From the NCBI GenBank assembly GCA_051748565.1, contig JBNJHN010000002.1, forward strand, positions 13,429 to 77,428: a DNA stretch of 64,000 bases, given 5' to 3'. Origin of the DNA: SKPH01 sp051748565. GTDB lineage: Bacteria; Bacillota; Dethiobacteria; DTU022. Positions 44,203 to 52,263 of the stretch are shown here, piece after piece. Each line of letters starts with the position of its first letter. Position 1 is the first letter of the stretch. Under the pieces are notes generated by a model, which was given only the letters and a program-made list of their open reading frames with translations, was not told the origin of the DNA and ran no database searches. A program made the translations under genes and the position numbers.

Positions 44203-44913
44203 ATGCGTGTTTGGGACTTACATCCGGGATATCTCTCAAGGCAAAGTCTGCTTGGCCAGCATGCAGAAATTCATGCCCTGTTCACTATTCTTGGCTCCGG
44301 GAAAAAGGGATATTCTTTACATCCTGAAACTTTGCGCTGGAAAGGTAAATTGGGCAGATTGAAACGGGTACACGATCTTACTGTTTTGGAAATGGAATTG
44401 CGCGGATTTAATCATGCCAGTCCTCTTGCCTTATGCAGCGATCTCAATCAAAATAAGCTTTCATTTGTAGATCAACCGGTAGAACAGATCGCTATTCTTC
44501 ATGGAAAGTATTTTCTAAGAAACCAGGCCGGCCGTATACCCCTGCCCAAAAATATATATGAACTATGGGCCCATCACAAGTATTCGGTAATGGCCCGCGG
44601 ATATGAACATTATAAAAATGTACGGTCTTTAATCAGGAACAATAACAACTGTTCTTTGGAAAAAGCCGGATCTCTGCCCGAACAAATTATTAAATTACTT
44701 TATCTGCCTGTAACTGCACCGGCTTTGGAAAATGTTGTTGATCACCTCTGGGGCTACTTAAAACGAGAGGCTTCATATGCAGAAAAAGAGCGATACCTGG
44801 GCAGGCAGACTGGCGATCTGCCAGCCCTGGTTAGCTTGTTTTTCGATCTTGCCTGCAAATATAACTGCAAATACCTGCAGCATTCCACCATATTCGCCGA
44901 CCTTACTGAATAG
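44203..44913 (+). CDS. Pyrimidine-dimer DNA glycosylase-like protein fused to DUF1722
   Basis: A 236-residue two-domain protein. The N-terminal about 115 residues (MRVWDLHPGYLSRQSLLGQH, then AEIHALFTIL) match the Pyr_excise (T4 endonuclease V-like) family, whose catalytic Glu lies in this helix. The C-terminal about 120 residues (LWAHHKYSVMARGYEHYKNV, then a helical segment rich in Leu) resemble DUF1722, the YbgA domain. Both domains are usually separate; the fusion suggests a DNA-repair role for UV-type damage or another base lesion. ATG 44203 has AAAGGAAA upstream. The gene ends two bases before the convergent rubrerythrin stop. Confidence 0.75.
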   Translation: MRVWDLHPGYLSRQSLLGQHAEIHALFTILGSGKKGYSLHPETLRWKGKLGRLKRVHDLTVLEMELRGFNHASPLALCSDLNQNKLSFVDQPVEQIAILHGKYFLRNQAGRIPLPKNIYELWAHHKYSVMARGYEHYKNVRSLIRNNNNCSLEKAGSLPEQIIKLLYLPVTAPALENVVDHLWGYLKREASYAEKERYLGRQTGDLPALVSLFFDLACKYNCKYLQHSTIFADLTE

Positions 44914-44915
44914 CT

Positions 44916-45413
44916 TTAAAACTGTTTAAAGGCTTTTTTTGCCGTGTTACAGATTGGGCAGTTATCGGGGATGGGATCCATACCTACCCATCCACAAACC
45001 GGGCACAAATAAACGTCCTTTTCCTCAGCATCTTTGCCCCCGGCTACGGTTGCTTTTAAATCATTGAAAATGCCTCCGTGTACTTTCTCCGCTGCATTGG
45101 CGTATTCAAATGATTGCAAAGCTTTTTTGTCCCCTTCATTTTTGGCTGCCTCTATAAATTCCGGATACATTTCCGTAAATTCATAATTCTCACCTTCGGC
45201 AGCTGCTTGCAGGTTTTCAAGGGTATCGCCTACTTTTCCGGCAATTTCGAAGTGCTTCAGGGCATGGATGGTTTCAGCCTCGGCAATTGCCTTAAAAATG
45301 CGCGCAACATTCTCAAAGCCGTCTTTTTCAGCTTTGTGGGAAAAAGCCAGGTATTTGCGGTTAGCCTGTGATTCGCCGGCGAATGCAGCCATAAGGTTTT
45401 CTTTTGTTTTCAC
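44916..45413 (-). CDS. rbr: Rubrerythrin
   Basis: A 165-residue peroxide-reducing diiron protein. The N-terminal ferritin-like domain has FAGESQANRKY, AEAETIHALKH and SFEYANAAEKVHGGIF, containing the Glu and His ligands of the diiron site; the C-terminal rubredoxin domain has CPVCGWVG and CPICNTAKKAF. It is shorter than the 190-residue Desulfovibrio type, like the clostridial short type. The gene starts at ATG 45413 after AAGGAG. It is divergent from the NifS-like operon, and the PerR-like site at 45537 lies between them, fitting peroxide-responsive control (inference). Confidence 0.95.
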   Translation of the reverse strand: MKTKENLMAAFAGESQANRKYLAFSHKAEKDGFENVARIFKAIAEAETIHALKHFEIAGKVGDTLENLQAAAEGENYEFTEMYPEFIEAAKNEGDKKALQSFEYANAAEKVHGGIFNDLKATVAGGKDAEEKDVYLCPVCGWVGMDPIPDNCPICNTAKKAFKQF

Positions 45414-45516
45414 AACAAATCATCTCCTTGTTTTTTATTATTTACGCTCGTGTATAAAAATATTACTTCAACATTTTATTTTTAATTCCTTTTCGCAATT
45501 TTGCCCTAATCTTCTA

Positions 45517-45555
45517 TTGACATGGTTTAGCATATATCCTATAATTCTTATAGGA
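45517..45555 (+). promoter_or_regulatory. Promoter and PerR-like operator of the NifS-like operon
   Basis: TTGACA (45517-45522) and TATAAT (45540-45545) are exactly 17 bases apart, a near-consensus promoter. An inverted repeat TCCTATAA-TTC-TTATAGGA (45537-45555, arms perfect) covers the -10. Its core CTATAATTCTTATAG agrees with the 15-base PerR/Fur-type box TTATAATNATTATAA at 12 or more positions. A Fur-family protein would block RNA polymerase here; the divergent rubrerythrin gene starts 104 bp away. No PerR gene is in the window. Confidence 0.7.
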
Positions 45556-45649
45556 ATTATATTATTGTCTCAAGGCAAAGTCAAGAGTATAATAAAATAA
45601 ATATTGATTATTCGGCAATTATAAATAAGAAAGTGAAAGGAATGTTACC

Positions 45650-46846
45650 ATGAAAGAAATAAATTTGGATTATGCAGCTGCTGCACCGGTTGACAGGGTT
45701 GTCCTCGATGCAATGCTCCCTTTCTTTACAGAGTATTACGGAAACCCATCCAGTGGGCACAGATTGGCAGAAAAACCACGAAAAGCTCTTGAAGAAGCCC
45801 GCAAAAATGCAGCTCGTCTTATCGGAGCTCAACCAGGGGAGATTATATTTACTGCATCGGGTTCGGAAGCGAATAATCTGGCTATCAAGGGAATTGCAAA
45901 GGCCGGCAAGAAAAAAGGTAATCATATTATTGCTTCTTCTATCGAACATTTTTCAGTGCTTAACCAACTTAAAACACTCCAAAAAGAAGGTTTTAACGTA
46001 ACATTACTTCCTGTTGATCAGTATGGCTTTGTTAACCCGGAACAGCTGGCGGCAGAAATTAGAGATGAAACTATACTGGTTTCTGTCCAGCTGGCCAACC
46101 CTGAAATCGGGACAATCCAGCCAATTGACCGGCTTACAGCGGTTACACGTGAAAAAGGGATCCCCTTTCATACCGATGCCGCTGCTGCGGCAGGATGGAT
46201 TCCAATTGACGTAGATAAAATTGGCGTTGACCTGTTAACCATGGCTGGAGATCAGTTTTACGGGCCCAAAGGTTCAGGAGCCCTGTACCTGCGCCGTGGC
46301 GTGCGCATCGGCCCAGTAATAGAAGGTGGTATTCAGGAAAGGGGACTGCGGGCCGGAACCGAAAATGTAGCTGCTGCTGTTGGATTAGGTGAAGCCGCAA
46401 GGCTGGCTTATGAAGCAATACCTGAACGGCCAGACACGATAGCTGCAATTCGGGACAAGCTTAAAGATAGTCTTTTTGAATCAATTCCGCAATTGCATCT
46501 GAATGGACATCCGGAGAAACGTCTTCCCCATAATTTAAATATTTCTGTTGAGTTTGTCGAAGGCGAAGCACTTTTAATGCGACTCGAAATGGCCGGTATA
46601 TATGTATCGAGCGGATCTTCCTGTACTTCACAGGCTTTAAAATCTTCTCATGTTTTAACGGCCATCGGGGTGCCGCCTGAACTTGCCCAGGGATCATTAC
46701 TGCTCACGCTTGGTGTGGGAAGCAATGTTGAAGATATCCCTTACATAAAAGAAAAACTGGCACAGGTTACAGAATTGTTAAGGAATATGTCGCCACTTTA
46801 CCACAAATATTTAAAGGAGGGAAAAAATAATGCCCGAATACAGTGA
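45650..46846 (+). CDS. NifS/IscS-like protein lacking the PLP lysine
   Basis: A 398-residue protein with the fold and length of class V cysteine desulfurases. It keeps NLDYAAAAP, the loop cysteine in SSGSSCTS (Cys325, equivalent to NifS Cys325), His100, HTDAAAAAG and RAGTENVAAAVG. But where NifS-type enzymes have S-A-H-K before F-x-G-P-K-G, this protein reads A-G-D-Q: the PLP Schiff-base Lys is Gln202 and the preceding His is Asp201. The Gln that contacts PLP in TDAVQAAG-type motifs is Ala. It probably does not perform normal desulfuration; it could be a persulfide or selenide carrier, or a scaffold. ATG 45650 follows AAAGGAATG. It is the first gene of an operon with IscU, TusA-like and DsrE-like genes. 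Confidence 0.85.
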   Translation: MKEINLDYAAAAPVDRVVLDAMLPFFTEYYGNPSSGHRLAEKPRKALEEARKNAARLIGAQPGEIIFTASGSEANNLAIKGIAKAGKKKGNHIIASSIEHFSVLNQLKTLQKEGFNVTLLPVDQYGFVNPEQLAAEIRDETILVSVQLANPEIGTIQPIDRLTAVTREKGIPFHTDAAAAAGWIPIDVDKIGVDLLTMAGDQFYGPKGSGALYLRRGVRIGPVIEGGIQERGLRAGTENVAAAVGLGEAARLAYEAIPERPDTIAAIRDKLKDSLFESIPQLHLNGHPEKRLPHNLNISVEFVEGEALLMRLEMAGIYVSSGSSCTSQALKSSHVLTAIGVPPELAQGSLLLTLGVGSNVEDIPYIKEKLAQVTELLRNMSPLYHKYLKEGKNNARIQ

Positions 46847-47225
46847 TAAAGTAATGGAACATTTTACAAATCCTCGCAATATCGGTGAGATTGATGATCC
46901 CGATGGTGTCGGAGAGGTTGGAAATCCGGTTTGTGGTGATATGATGAAATTTACGATCAAGGTCAAAGATAACCGGATCGAGGATGTTAAATACCTCACA
47001 TTTGGTTGTGGCGCGGCTATCTCTGTTTCAAGTATGGTTTCTGAAATGGCCAAGGGTAAAACTCTTGAAGAAGCTTTGAAAATCACCAACAAGCAGGTAG
47101 CAGAAGAGCTTGGCGGCTTACCCGGCAACAAGATGCACTGTTCCAACCTTGGAGCGGATGCTTTACATAAAGCGATAGAAGATTATATGGAAAAAGAGAA
47201 GATATCAACAAAAAGCGGTTCCTGA
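46830..47225 (+). CDS. iscU: IscU/NifU-type iron-sulfur scaffold protein
   Basis: A 131-residue scaffold on which [2Fe-2S] and [4Fe-4S] clusters are built. The three conserved cysteines are present: GNPVCGD, TFGCGAA and KMHCSNLG; the Asp of CGD that helps cluster release is also present. Its start overlaps the end of the NifS-like gene by 17 bases, indicating translational coupling, with GGAGGG as the ribosome site. It is an ordinary IscU, which makes the unusual partner upstream more notable, since IscU normally takes sulfur from a PLP-dependent desulfurase. Confidence 0.93.
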   Translation: MPEYSDKVMEHFTNPRNIGEIDDPDGVGEVGNPVCGDMMKFTIKVKDNRIEDVKYLTFGCGAAISVSSMVSEMAKGKTLEEALKITNKQVAEELGGLPGNKMHCSNLGADALHKAIEDYMEKEKISTKSGS

Positions 47226-47271
47226 ATTTTTTGCAAAAATAAGATCCTGCCGTTTATAAGGAGGTTTACCA

Positions 47272-47619
47272 ATGAGCAAAGAAAATATAAAAGAAGCCCG
47301 TGCCTGCAGCTGTCCCTTTTGCGATGAGCCGATCTGTCCTGATCCTGCTGACGGAAAGTATTCATGCAAAAATGACGGAAAGCTGAAAGTGCACCAGGTG
47401 GATTGTGTTGGCCTTTACTGTCCCGTACCGGTAATGCGGGCTAAAGAAGAGATTGATCAGCTGGAAGATGGAAACTTGATGCTACTGGTTGCCGATGATC
47501 CGGCATCAGTGGAAGATATCCCCCGCTGGGCAAAGAGGGCCGGACACCTTTTTGTCAGTATGCATCAGGTTGGTGAGGAATATCATTTCTTAATTCAGAA
47601 AGGAAAGGAGGCTTCATAA
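47272..47619 (+). CDS. TusA/SirA-like sulfur carrier with Cys-rich N-terminus
   Basis: A 115-residue protein. The C-terminal TusA domain (about 38-112) has the sulfur-carrier motif GLYCPVPVMRAKEEI (CPxP) and ends in DIPRWAKRAGHLF and YHFLIQK, standard for the family. The N-terminal about 35 residues add CSCPFCDEPICP and CKND, a Cys-rich segment that could bind zinc or iron or exchange persulfides. TusA proteins move sulfane sulfur between donors and acceptors. It is third in the operon after IscU (46 bp gap, AAGGAGG before ATG 47272) and is followed two bases later by the DsrE-like gene. Confidence 0.85.
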   Translation: MSKENIKEARACSCPFCDEPICPDPADGKYSCKNDGKLKVHQVDCVGLYCPVPVMRAKEEIDQLEDGNLMLLVADDPASVEDIPRWAKRAGHLFVSMHQVGEEYHFLIQKGKEAS

Positions 47620-47620
47620 A

Positions 47621-47995
47621 ATGACAGAACCTAAAAATATCCTATATGTGCAGACAAGTGGAACTGATACGCCGGAAAGGCTTTATTCCCCATTCATACT
47701 GGCCCAGACAGCAACGGCGATGGGCCTGGAAGCATCAATATATTTCCTGGGACTCGGCATGAAGGTCCTGGTAAAAGGAGAAGCGGAAAAAGTAAAGATC
47801 GGTGAGTTCCCAACCCTTAAAGAAGTCATGCAGCAAACTGCGGCCCAGGGTGTAAAACTTATAGCCTGCCAGCAGAGTATGCAGCTTTTTGGCGGTGAGA
47901 TTAAACCCGAAGATCTGGTGGAAGAGGTGACGATTGCCGGGGCGGCAACTTTAAACGACCTGGCACTCGATGCTGATGCAGTGCTGACTTTCTAA
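47621..47995 (+). CDS. DsrE/DsrF-like sulfur-relay protein
   Basis: A 124-residue cytoplasmic protein of the DsrE superfamily. The domain shows ILYVQTSGTDTPERLYSPF, FLGLGMKVLVKG and a Cys in KLIACQQSMQLFG, where the family has its persulfide-bearing Cys. It is four bases after the TusA-like gene stop (translationally coupled) with GAAAGGAGG upstream. DsrE and TusA proteins pass sulfane sulfur in several systems. Last gene of the operon; a hairpin terminator follows at 48083. Confidence 0.85.
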   Translation: MTEPKNILYVQTSGTDTPERLYSPFILAQTATAMGLEASIYFLGLGMKVLVKGEAEKVKIGEFPTLKEVMQQTAAQGVKLIACQQSMQLFGGEIKPEDLVEEVTIAGAATLNDLALDADAVLTF

Positions 47996-48082
47996 AAAAA
48001 TTACCATCCGGAAGGTTTTTATAAAGCCCTGACGAAAGGTATTCGTCGTAACATAGCAGGACGGTAGGGAAGCAAAATATTT

Positions 48083-48108
48083 GCCGGCCGCAAGGCCGGT
48101 TTATTTTT
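48083..48108 (+). terminator. Terminator of the NifS-like operon
   Basis: CCGGCC (48084-48089) and GGCCGG (48094-48099) form a perfect stem with GCAA loop followed by TTTATTTTT. A clear intrinsic terminator after the DsrE-like gene. A second smaller hairpin (GACGAA/TTCGTC) lies upstream at about 48032-48048. Confidence 0.85.
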
Positions 48109-48203
48109 GCCCTTTATTAATGTTGGCGGGTTATTATTTTCCGGCAGTACTTGAGTGCTTATCTCCCGGGAATACAAAATGAGCTCACAGAGGAGGGTTT
48201 CTG

Positions 48204-48662
48204 TTGTCTGAAGAAAATAAACTGACCGAAAAAGAAATTTTTGAACTGTTGCTGGATGAACCTGTCGGGCATCTCGGATTGACTAAAGAAAAACAGCCCT
48301 ACATTGTTCCCCTGAATTACCTTTATAGCAATGGCGCTGTCTATTTTCACTGTGCCCTGGAAGGACGGAAAATAGATTACATAAGGATAAACCCAAAAGC
48401 CTGCTTCCAGGTAGGCCGCTACGATGGGTTAATCGACTCAGACCTTCCCTGTGCTCATAATTACCATTACAAAAGTATAATCGTCGAAGGTATAATTGAA
48501 GAGGTGTCCGATCAGAAGGCAAAAGAAGCTGTATTGCGTGGCCTTGTCGCTAAGTATGCCGACCCTGTAATCGCAGAAAAACCAATTTCCGAAAAGCGGA
48601 TAGAAACAGTTGCAGTATATCGCCTGATTCCCGATAAAATTTCCGGCAGAAAAAATTCATAA
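48204..48662 (+). CDS. Pyridoxamine-5'-phosphate oxidase-like FMN-binding protein
   Basis: A 152-residue split-barrel FMN-binding protein of the PNPOx-like/NimA type. The family pattern LLDEPVGHLGLTKEKQPYIVPLNYLY at the N-terminus, FHCALEGRKIDYIRINPKACF and VEGIIEEVSD in the middle are clear. Nim-related proteins reduce nitro groups or bind haem or flavin; which one is unclear. The start is TTG 48204 after AGAGGAGGG. It is just downstream of the terminator of the preceding operon and upstream of the acyl-CoA dehydrogenase gene. Confidence 0.88.
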   Translation: MSEENKLTEKEIFELLLDEPVGHLGLTKEKQPYIVPLNYLYSNGAVYFHCALEGRKIDYIRINPKACFQVGRYDGLIDSDLPCAHNYHYKSIIVEGIIEEVSDQKAKEAVLRGLVAKYADPVIAEKPISEKRIETVAVYRLIPDKISGRKNS

Positions 48663-48749
48663 GGGATCATTGCAAAAGGATTATCAATTAAGGGTGACGA
48701 ATATACAACTATGCTGACTATTTAGTAAGCTGAAACGGAGGCAATAATA

Positions 48750-50447
48750 ATGATCCTTTTGAATCCCGGGCAGCATGTCAGGACCTATAATGATGATGAT
48801 TCGCGCGATATAATGCTTAAGACTATCGATTTTTTTGAAAAGAAAGGCAAGCATCAATTAAAGGAAGACGATCGAAACAGGGTTTGGTACGAAGATTTTC
48901 TTGAATTCATTAAAAGAAATGAAATTTTTTACAAGCTCCTGACTCCCGATAAATACGGAGAAAAAGGTTGCCGCTGGGATACCTGGCGCAATTGTGAATT
49001 TAATGAAATTCTGGCTTTTTACGGTTTACACTATTGGTACACCTGGCAGGTTTCCATTCTTGGCCTGGGCCCGATTTGGATGGGCAATAACGAGATCCAA
49101 AAGAAGCGTGCTGCCCGATTATTAAAAGAAGGAAATGTTTTTGCTTTCGGGCTCTCCGAACGTAACCATGGCGCTGATGTTTATTCCACCGAGATGAGTT
49201 TGACTCCCCTGCCCGACGGCACCTACAGGGCCAATGGCGAAAAATACTATATCGGTAACGGCAATGTTGCCGAGATGGTTTCCACTTTCGGCAAGATGGC
49301 CGACAGTGGTGAATATGTTTTCTTTACTGCCAACTACAGTCACCAGAATTATGAACTGGTTAAAAATGTTGTCAATTCCCAGTCATATGTTGCCGATTTT
49401 ATCCTCCACAATTACCCGGTGTCGAAAGAAGAGATCTTTTCTGTGGGCCAGGATGCCTGGGATTCGGCGCTCAATACTGTAAATATTGGCAAATACAACC
49501 TGGGCTGGGCATCGATCGGTATTGCCACCCATGCATTTTACGAAGCTTTGAACCACGCCGCCAATCGTATTCTGTATGGTATGAGGGTAACCGATTTTCC
49601 CCATGTCAAGCAGATGTTCGTCGATGCCTATACCCGCCTGACGGCAATGAAGCTTTTTGCCCTGCGTACTTCCGACTACATGCGGGCAGCTTCACCTGAA
49701 GACAGACGTTACCTTCTGTACAACCCTACAGTGAAGATGAAGGTTACTACCCAGGGGGAAGAAGTAATCAACCTTCTTTGGGACGTTATAGCAGCTAAAG
49801 GTTTTGAGAGGGATACCTACTTCGAAATGGCCACCCGCGATATCCGTGCCCTGCCTAAACTCGAAGGGACGGTACATGTCAACATTGCTCTCATCGTCAA
49901 ATTCATGGCCAACTATTTTTTCAATCCACAGGATTATCCACCGCTGAAGACTCAGGACCGGCCGCAAAACGATGATTTTCTCTTTAAACAGGGCCCTGCA
50001 AGGGGTCTTGGTAAAATCCGTTTTCATGATTACAATGCTGCTTTTAATCTATTTGAACTGCCGAACCTCAAAGTTTTTAAAGAGCAGACCGTCCTGCTCA
50101 AAGAATTTCTGGCCACCGCCACTCCTGATGCTAATCAGCAGAAGGATACTGATTTTCTGCTTTCACTGGGGGAAATGTTTACCCTGGTGGTTTATGGTCA
50201 GCTGATTTTGGAAAATGCGAAAATTTACAAGATAGAGGATGCAATGGTCGATCAGATATTTGATTTCATGATACGCGACTTCTCAAAATTCGCCCTAAAC
50301 CTTTACAGCAAAGCAAGCACCAGTGATAAGCAAATGGATTACCTTCAGAAGATGATCAAAAAACCGGTCGCGGATATTGACCGGTTTAATAACGTATGGA
50401 AAGATCACGTATTTGCCCTGAAAGATGTCTATGAAATGAGTCCATAA
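48750..50447 (+). CDS. Acyl-CoA dehydrogenase family protein
   Basis: A 565-residue acyl-CoA dehydrogenase-like flavoprotein, longer than the usual 380. FAD-binding motifs include FGLSERNHGADVYST (with the FAD contacts) and NGEKYYIGNG; the C-terminal helical domain has the region TYFEMATRDIRALPKLEGTVHVN with EGT, the position of the catalytic base in several family branches. The N-terminal about 60 residues and C-terminal about 150 residues are extra, in line with VLCAD-type or DUF1974-type long members. Oxidation of an acyl-CoA to the enoyl form is the likely reaction, substrate not inferable. ATG 48750 with GGAGG upstream. No electron-transfer flavoprotein genes are nearby. Confidence 0.85.
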   Translation: MILLNPGQHVRTYNDDDSRDIMLKTIDFFEKKGKHQLKEDDRNRVWYEDFLEFIKRNEIFYKLLTPDKYGEKGCRWDTWRNCEFNEILAFYGLHYWYTWQVSILGLGPIWMGNNEIQKKRAARLLKEGNVFAFGLSERNHGADVYSTEMSLTPLPDGTYRANGEKYYIGNGNVAEMVSTFGKMADSGEYVFFTANYSHQNYELVKNVVNSQSYVADFILHNYPVSKEEIFSVGQDAWDSALNTVNIGKYNLGWASIGIATHAFYEALNHAANRILYGMRVTDFPHVKQMFVDAYTRLTAMKLFALRTSDYMRAASPEDRRYLLYNPTVKMKVTTQGEEVINLLWDVIAAKGFERDTYFEMATRDIRALPKLEGTVHVNIALIVKFMANYFFNPQDYPPLKTQDRPQNDDFLFKQGPARGLGKIRFHDYNAAFNLFELPNLKVFKEQTVLLKEFLATATPDANQQKDTDFLLSLGEMFTLVVYGQLILENAKIYKIEDAMVDQIFDFMIRDFSKFALNLYSKASTSDKQMDYLQKMIKKPVADIDRFNNVWKDHVFALKDVYEMSP

Positions 50448-50450
50448 ATA

Positions 50451-51365
50451 TCAGGCTTCGGGTTCCGCTAATAGCAGTTCACTTAAGGAGCAGGGCTCTA
50501 AGCCCCGGGCGCGCAGTCCGTTGATAATGTCCGGAAGCGCGGTAATATCATTTGGAGTGAAATGCAGCAGAACAATGCTTCCGCCCCTTGCATTTGAAAG
50601 GACATGACTGGTAATCCGGGCCGGTGTGGTTACTTCATTGCGCAGAGCGTAAACCAGCTCTACATCCCACAGGATGGGGAACATGCCTTTATCAGCAATA
50701 ATCTCCTGGAATCTTTTAGTCTGACTGCTTTGAACATTAGTGAAACCGGCCATACCCGGAGGGCGGAAAAAGTAAGTTTCATAGGAGTAACCGAGTACAT
50801 CGTCAACCGATTCCTGCCAGCGGTTTAATTCCTCCCTGATCCTATCTTCAGATATGCTTGTTAAGAAAGCATGGCTGTAGGTATGGTTGCCAAGTTCGTG
50901 ACCTTCTTCTACAGCTCGCCGCCAGGCCTCCGGCTCCCGCTCGACCCATGAACCCATCGGAAACAGGGTGGCCCGTACATTATGCTCTTTCAGATAGTCG
51001 AGGGTCCGGTTGATTAAATCTGCGGATGCTCCGTCATCTATGGTTATTGCAACCTTATTGGTGTTGCGGTTACCGTGGTATTTAATTGTGGAGGAACGAA
51101 GCATTTTGTTTTCTTCCACCAGCTTTTCGTTTTCTTTGATTATTTCATCATACTGCCGCCACAGCATCTCATTTTCCACTTCAACCTTAATCATTCTTTC
51201 TTCAAGCAATTCAAGATCAGACTCAAGGGTCTGGATTAAAAGATACTGGCCCATGCCGAAAACGGCCAGGGCTGCAATAGTGGCCAGCAATATAAAAAAC
51301 AGAATCAGGCGAAATATCGGTTTTTTATTTTTCTGTTTTGGTCGGCCATAATAGTTGGTGTCCAT
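50451..51365 (-). CDS. Membrane-anchored polysaccharide deacetylase
   Basis: A 304-residue protein with an N-terminal membrane anchor (about residues 18-38), a coiled-coil stalk (about 40-80, rich in Glu and Leu), and a NodB homology domain (about 95-300). Catalytic features: TIDDGAS (Asp pair; typical enzymes have FDDGP), ELGNHTYSH (the HxxxH metal site), FFRPPG and IVLLHFTP. It should deacetylate peptidoglycan or another polysaccharide outside the cell. The start ATG is at 51365; a ribosome site (AAAGGAGC) precedes it. It converges with the acyl-CoA dehydrogenase gene, only three bases between stops. Confidence 0.9.
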   Translation of the reverse strand: MDTNYYGRPKQKNKKPIFRLILFFILLATIAALAVFGMGQYLLIQTLESDLELLEERMIKVEVENEMLWRQYDEIIKENEKLVEENKMLRSSTIKYHGNRNTNKVAITIDDGASADLINRTLDYLKEHNVRATLFPMGSWVEREPEAWRRAVEEGHELGNHTYSHAFLTSISEDRIREELNRWQESVDDVLGYSYETYFFRPPGMAGFTNVQSSQTKRFQEIIADKGMFPILWDVELVYALRNEVTTPARITSHVLSNARGGSIVLLHFTPNDITALPDIINGLRARGLEPCSLSELLLAEPEA

Positions 51366-51481
51366 GAAGTGCTCCTTTACAAAGAACTTGTCGCTATTCC
51401 CATTTTCCTATTAGTATGTTAACCTACTTAAAAAGATAAAACAATAGGGTTTAACAAATTTGGAAAGGGATGTGAATAATA

Positions 51482-52066
51482 ATGAAAACACTTCTGGCGA
51501 TAGCTCCCAGCCCGCGGCGGAACGGCAACAGTGATCTGCTGTTGAAAGAATTTTGCAGGGCTGCGGAAGATGCAGGGTGGGAGGTCGATATGATCTATGT
51601 AAACGATATGGTATTCAGACCCTGCCAGGCTTGTGATGCCTGTGCCCGTAACGGGCGCTGCATTTGCAAAGATGACATGCAGGATATTTATCCGAAAATG
51701 ATTAAATCCGATGCCCTGGTCTTGGCCAGCCCGATCACTTTTGGTTCAATGAATGCCCAGCTCAAGATGTTTATTGACCGCTTCCAGTGCTGGTGGCATG
51801 CCAAGTATAACCTTAAAACCCCCTTTGTTCCCGAGGATGCCAACCGGCAGGGATTTTTTATATGTGTAGGCGCCCTGAAGAGGGAGCAATATTGTGACAA
51901 TGCTCTCCAGATCATAAAGGTCTTTTTCCATAATATCAATCATAAGTTAGCCGGAAACCTTGCTTTCAGGGGCTATGATGAAAAAGGTGCGGTATTGAAA
52001 GATCCCGAAGCTCTTGCCAGGGCATACCAGGCTGGAAAAGATTTTATTGCCGGGATCGAAAGTTAG
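51482..52066 (+). CDS. Flavodoxin-fold NADPH-dependent FMN reductase-like protein
   Basis: A 194-residue flavoprotein. It has the FMN phosphate loop SPRRNGNSDLLLKEF near the N-terminus, and a Cys-rich segment CQACDACARNGRCICKDDMQ typical of the iron-sulfur flavoprotein (Isf) group, where it may bind a [4Fe-4S] cluster. The following ALVLASPITFGSMNAQLKMFIDRFQ is the second FMN loop. It probably shuttles electrons between ferredoxin and an oxidant such as O2 or peroxide, or reduces quinones. ATG 51482 follows AAAGGGATG. A bidirectional terminator lies downstream. Confidence 0.88.
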   Translation: MKTLLAIAPSPRRNGNSDLLLKEFCRAAEDAGWEVDMIYVNDMVFRPCQACDACARNGRCICKDDMQDIYPKMIKSDALVLASPITFGSMNAQLKMFIDRFQCWWHAKYNLKTPFVPEDANRQGFFICVGALKREQYCDNALQIIKVFFHNINHKLAGNLAFRGYDEKGAVLKDPEALARAYQAGKDFIAGIES

Positions 52067-52155
52067 AAGCTATCTGGCAAAAAATATATACTTATCAAGG
52101 ATCTATCTTTCCAGTGTAAAACACCTGTTGAATATATTGAATTCGGATTTAATAT

Positions 52156-52196
52156 AAAAGGGAACTTTTACCTCTCTGAGATAAATGTTCCCTTTT
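52156..52196. terminator. Bidirectional terminator between the Isf-like gene and clpB
   Basis: AAAAGGGAAC (52156-52165) pairs perfectly with GTTCCCTTTT (52187-52196), with T runs on both sides, between convergent genes. Confidence 0.88.
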
Positions 52197-52263
52197 AGTT
52201 ACTTAAATTTTCACATCTGTTATGCTTGCCAATTAAAGCAAACGAAGCGGAAGTGTAAAAACG

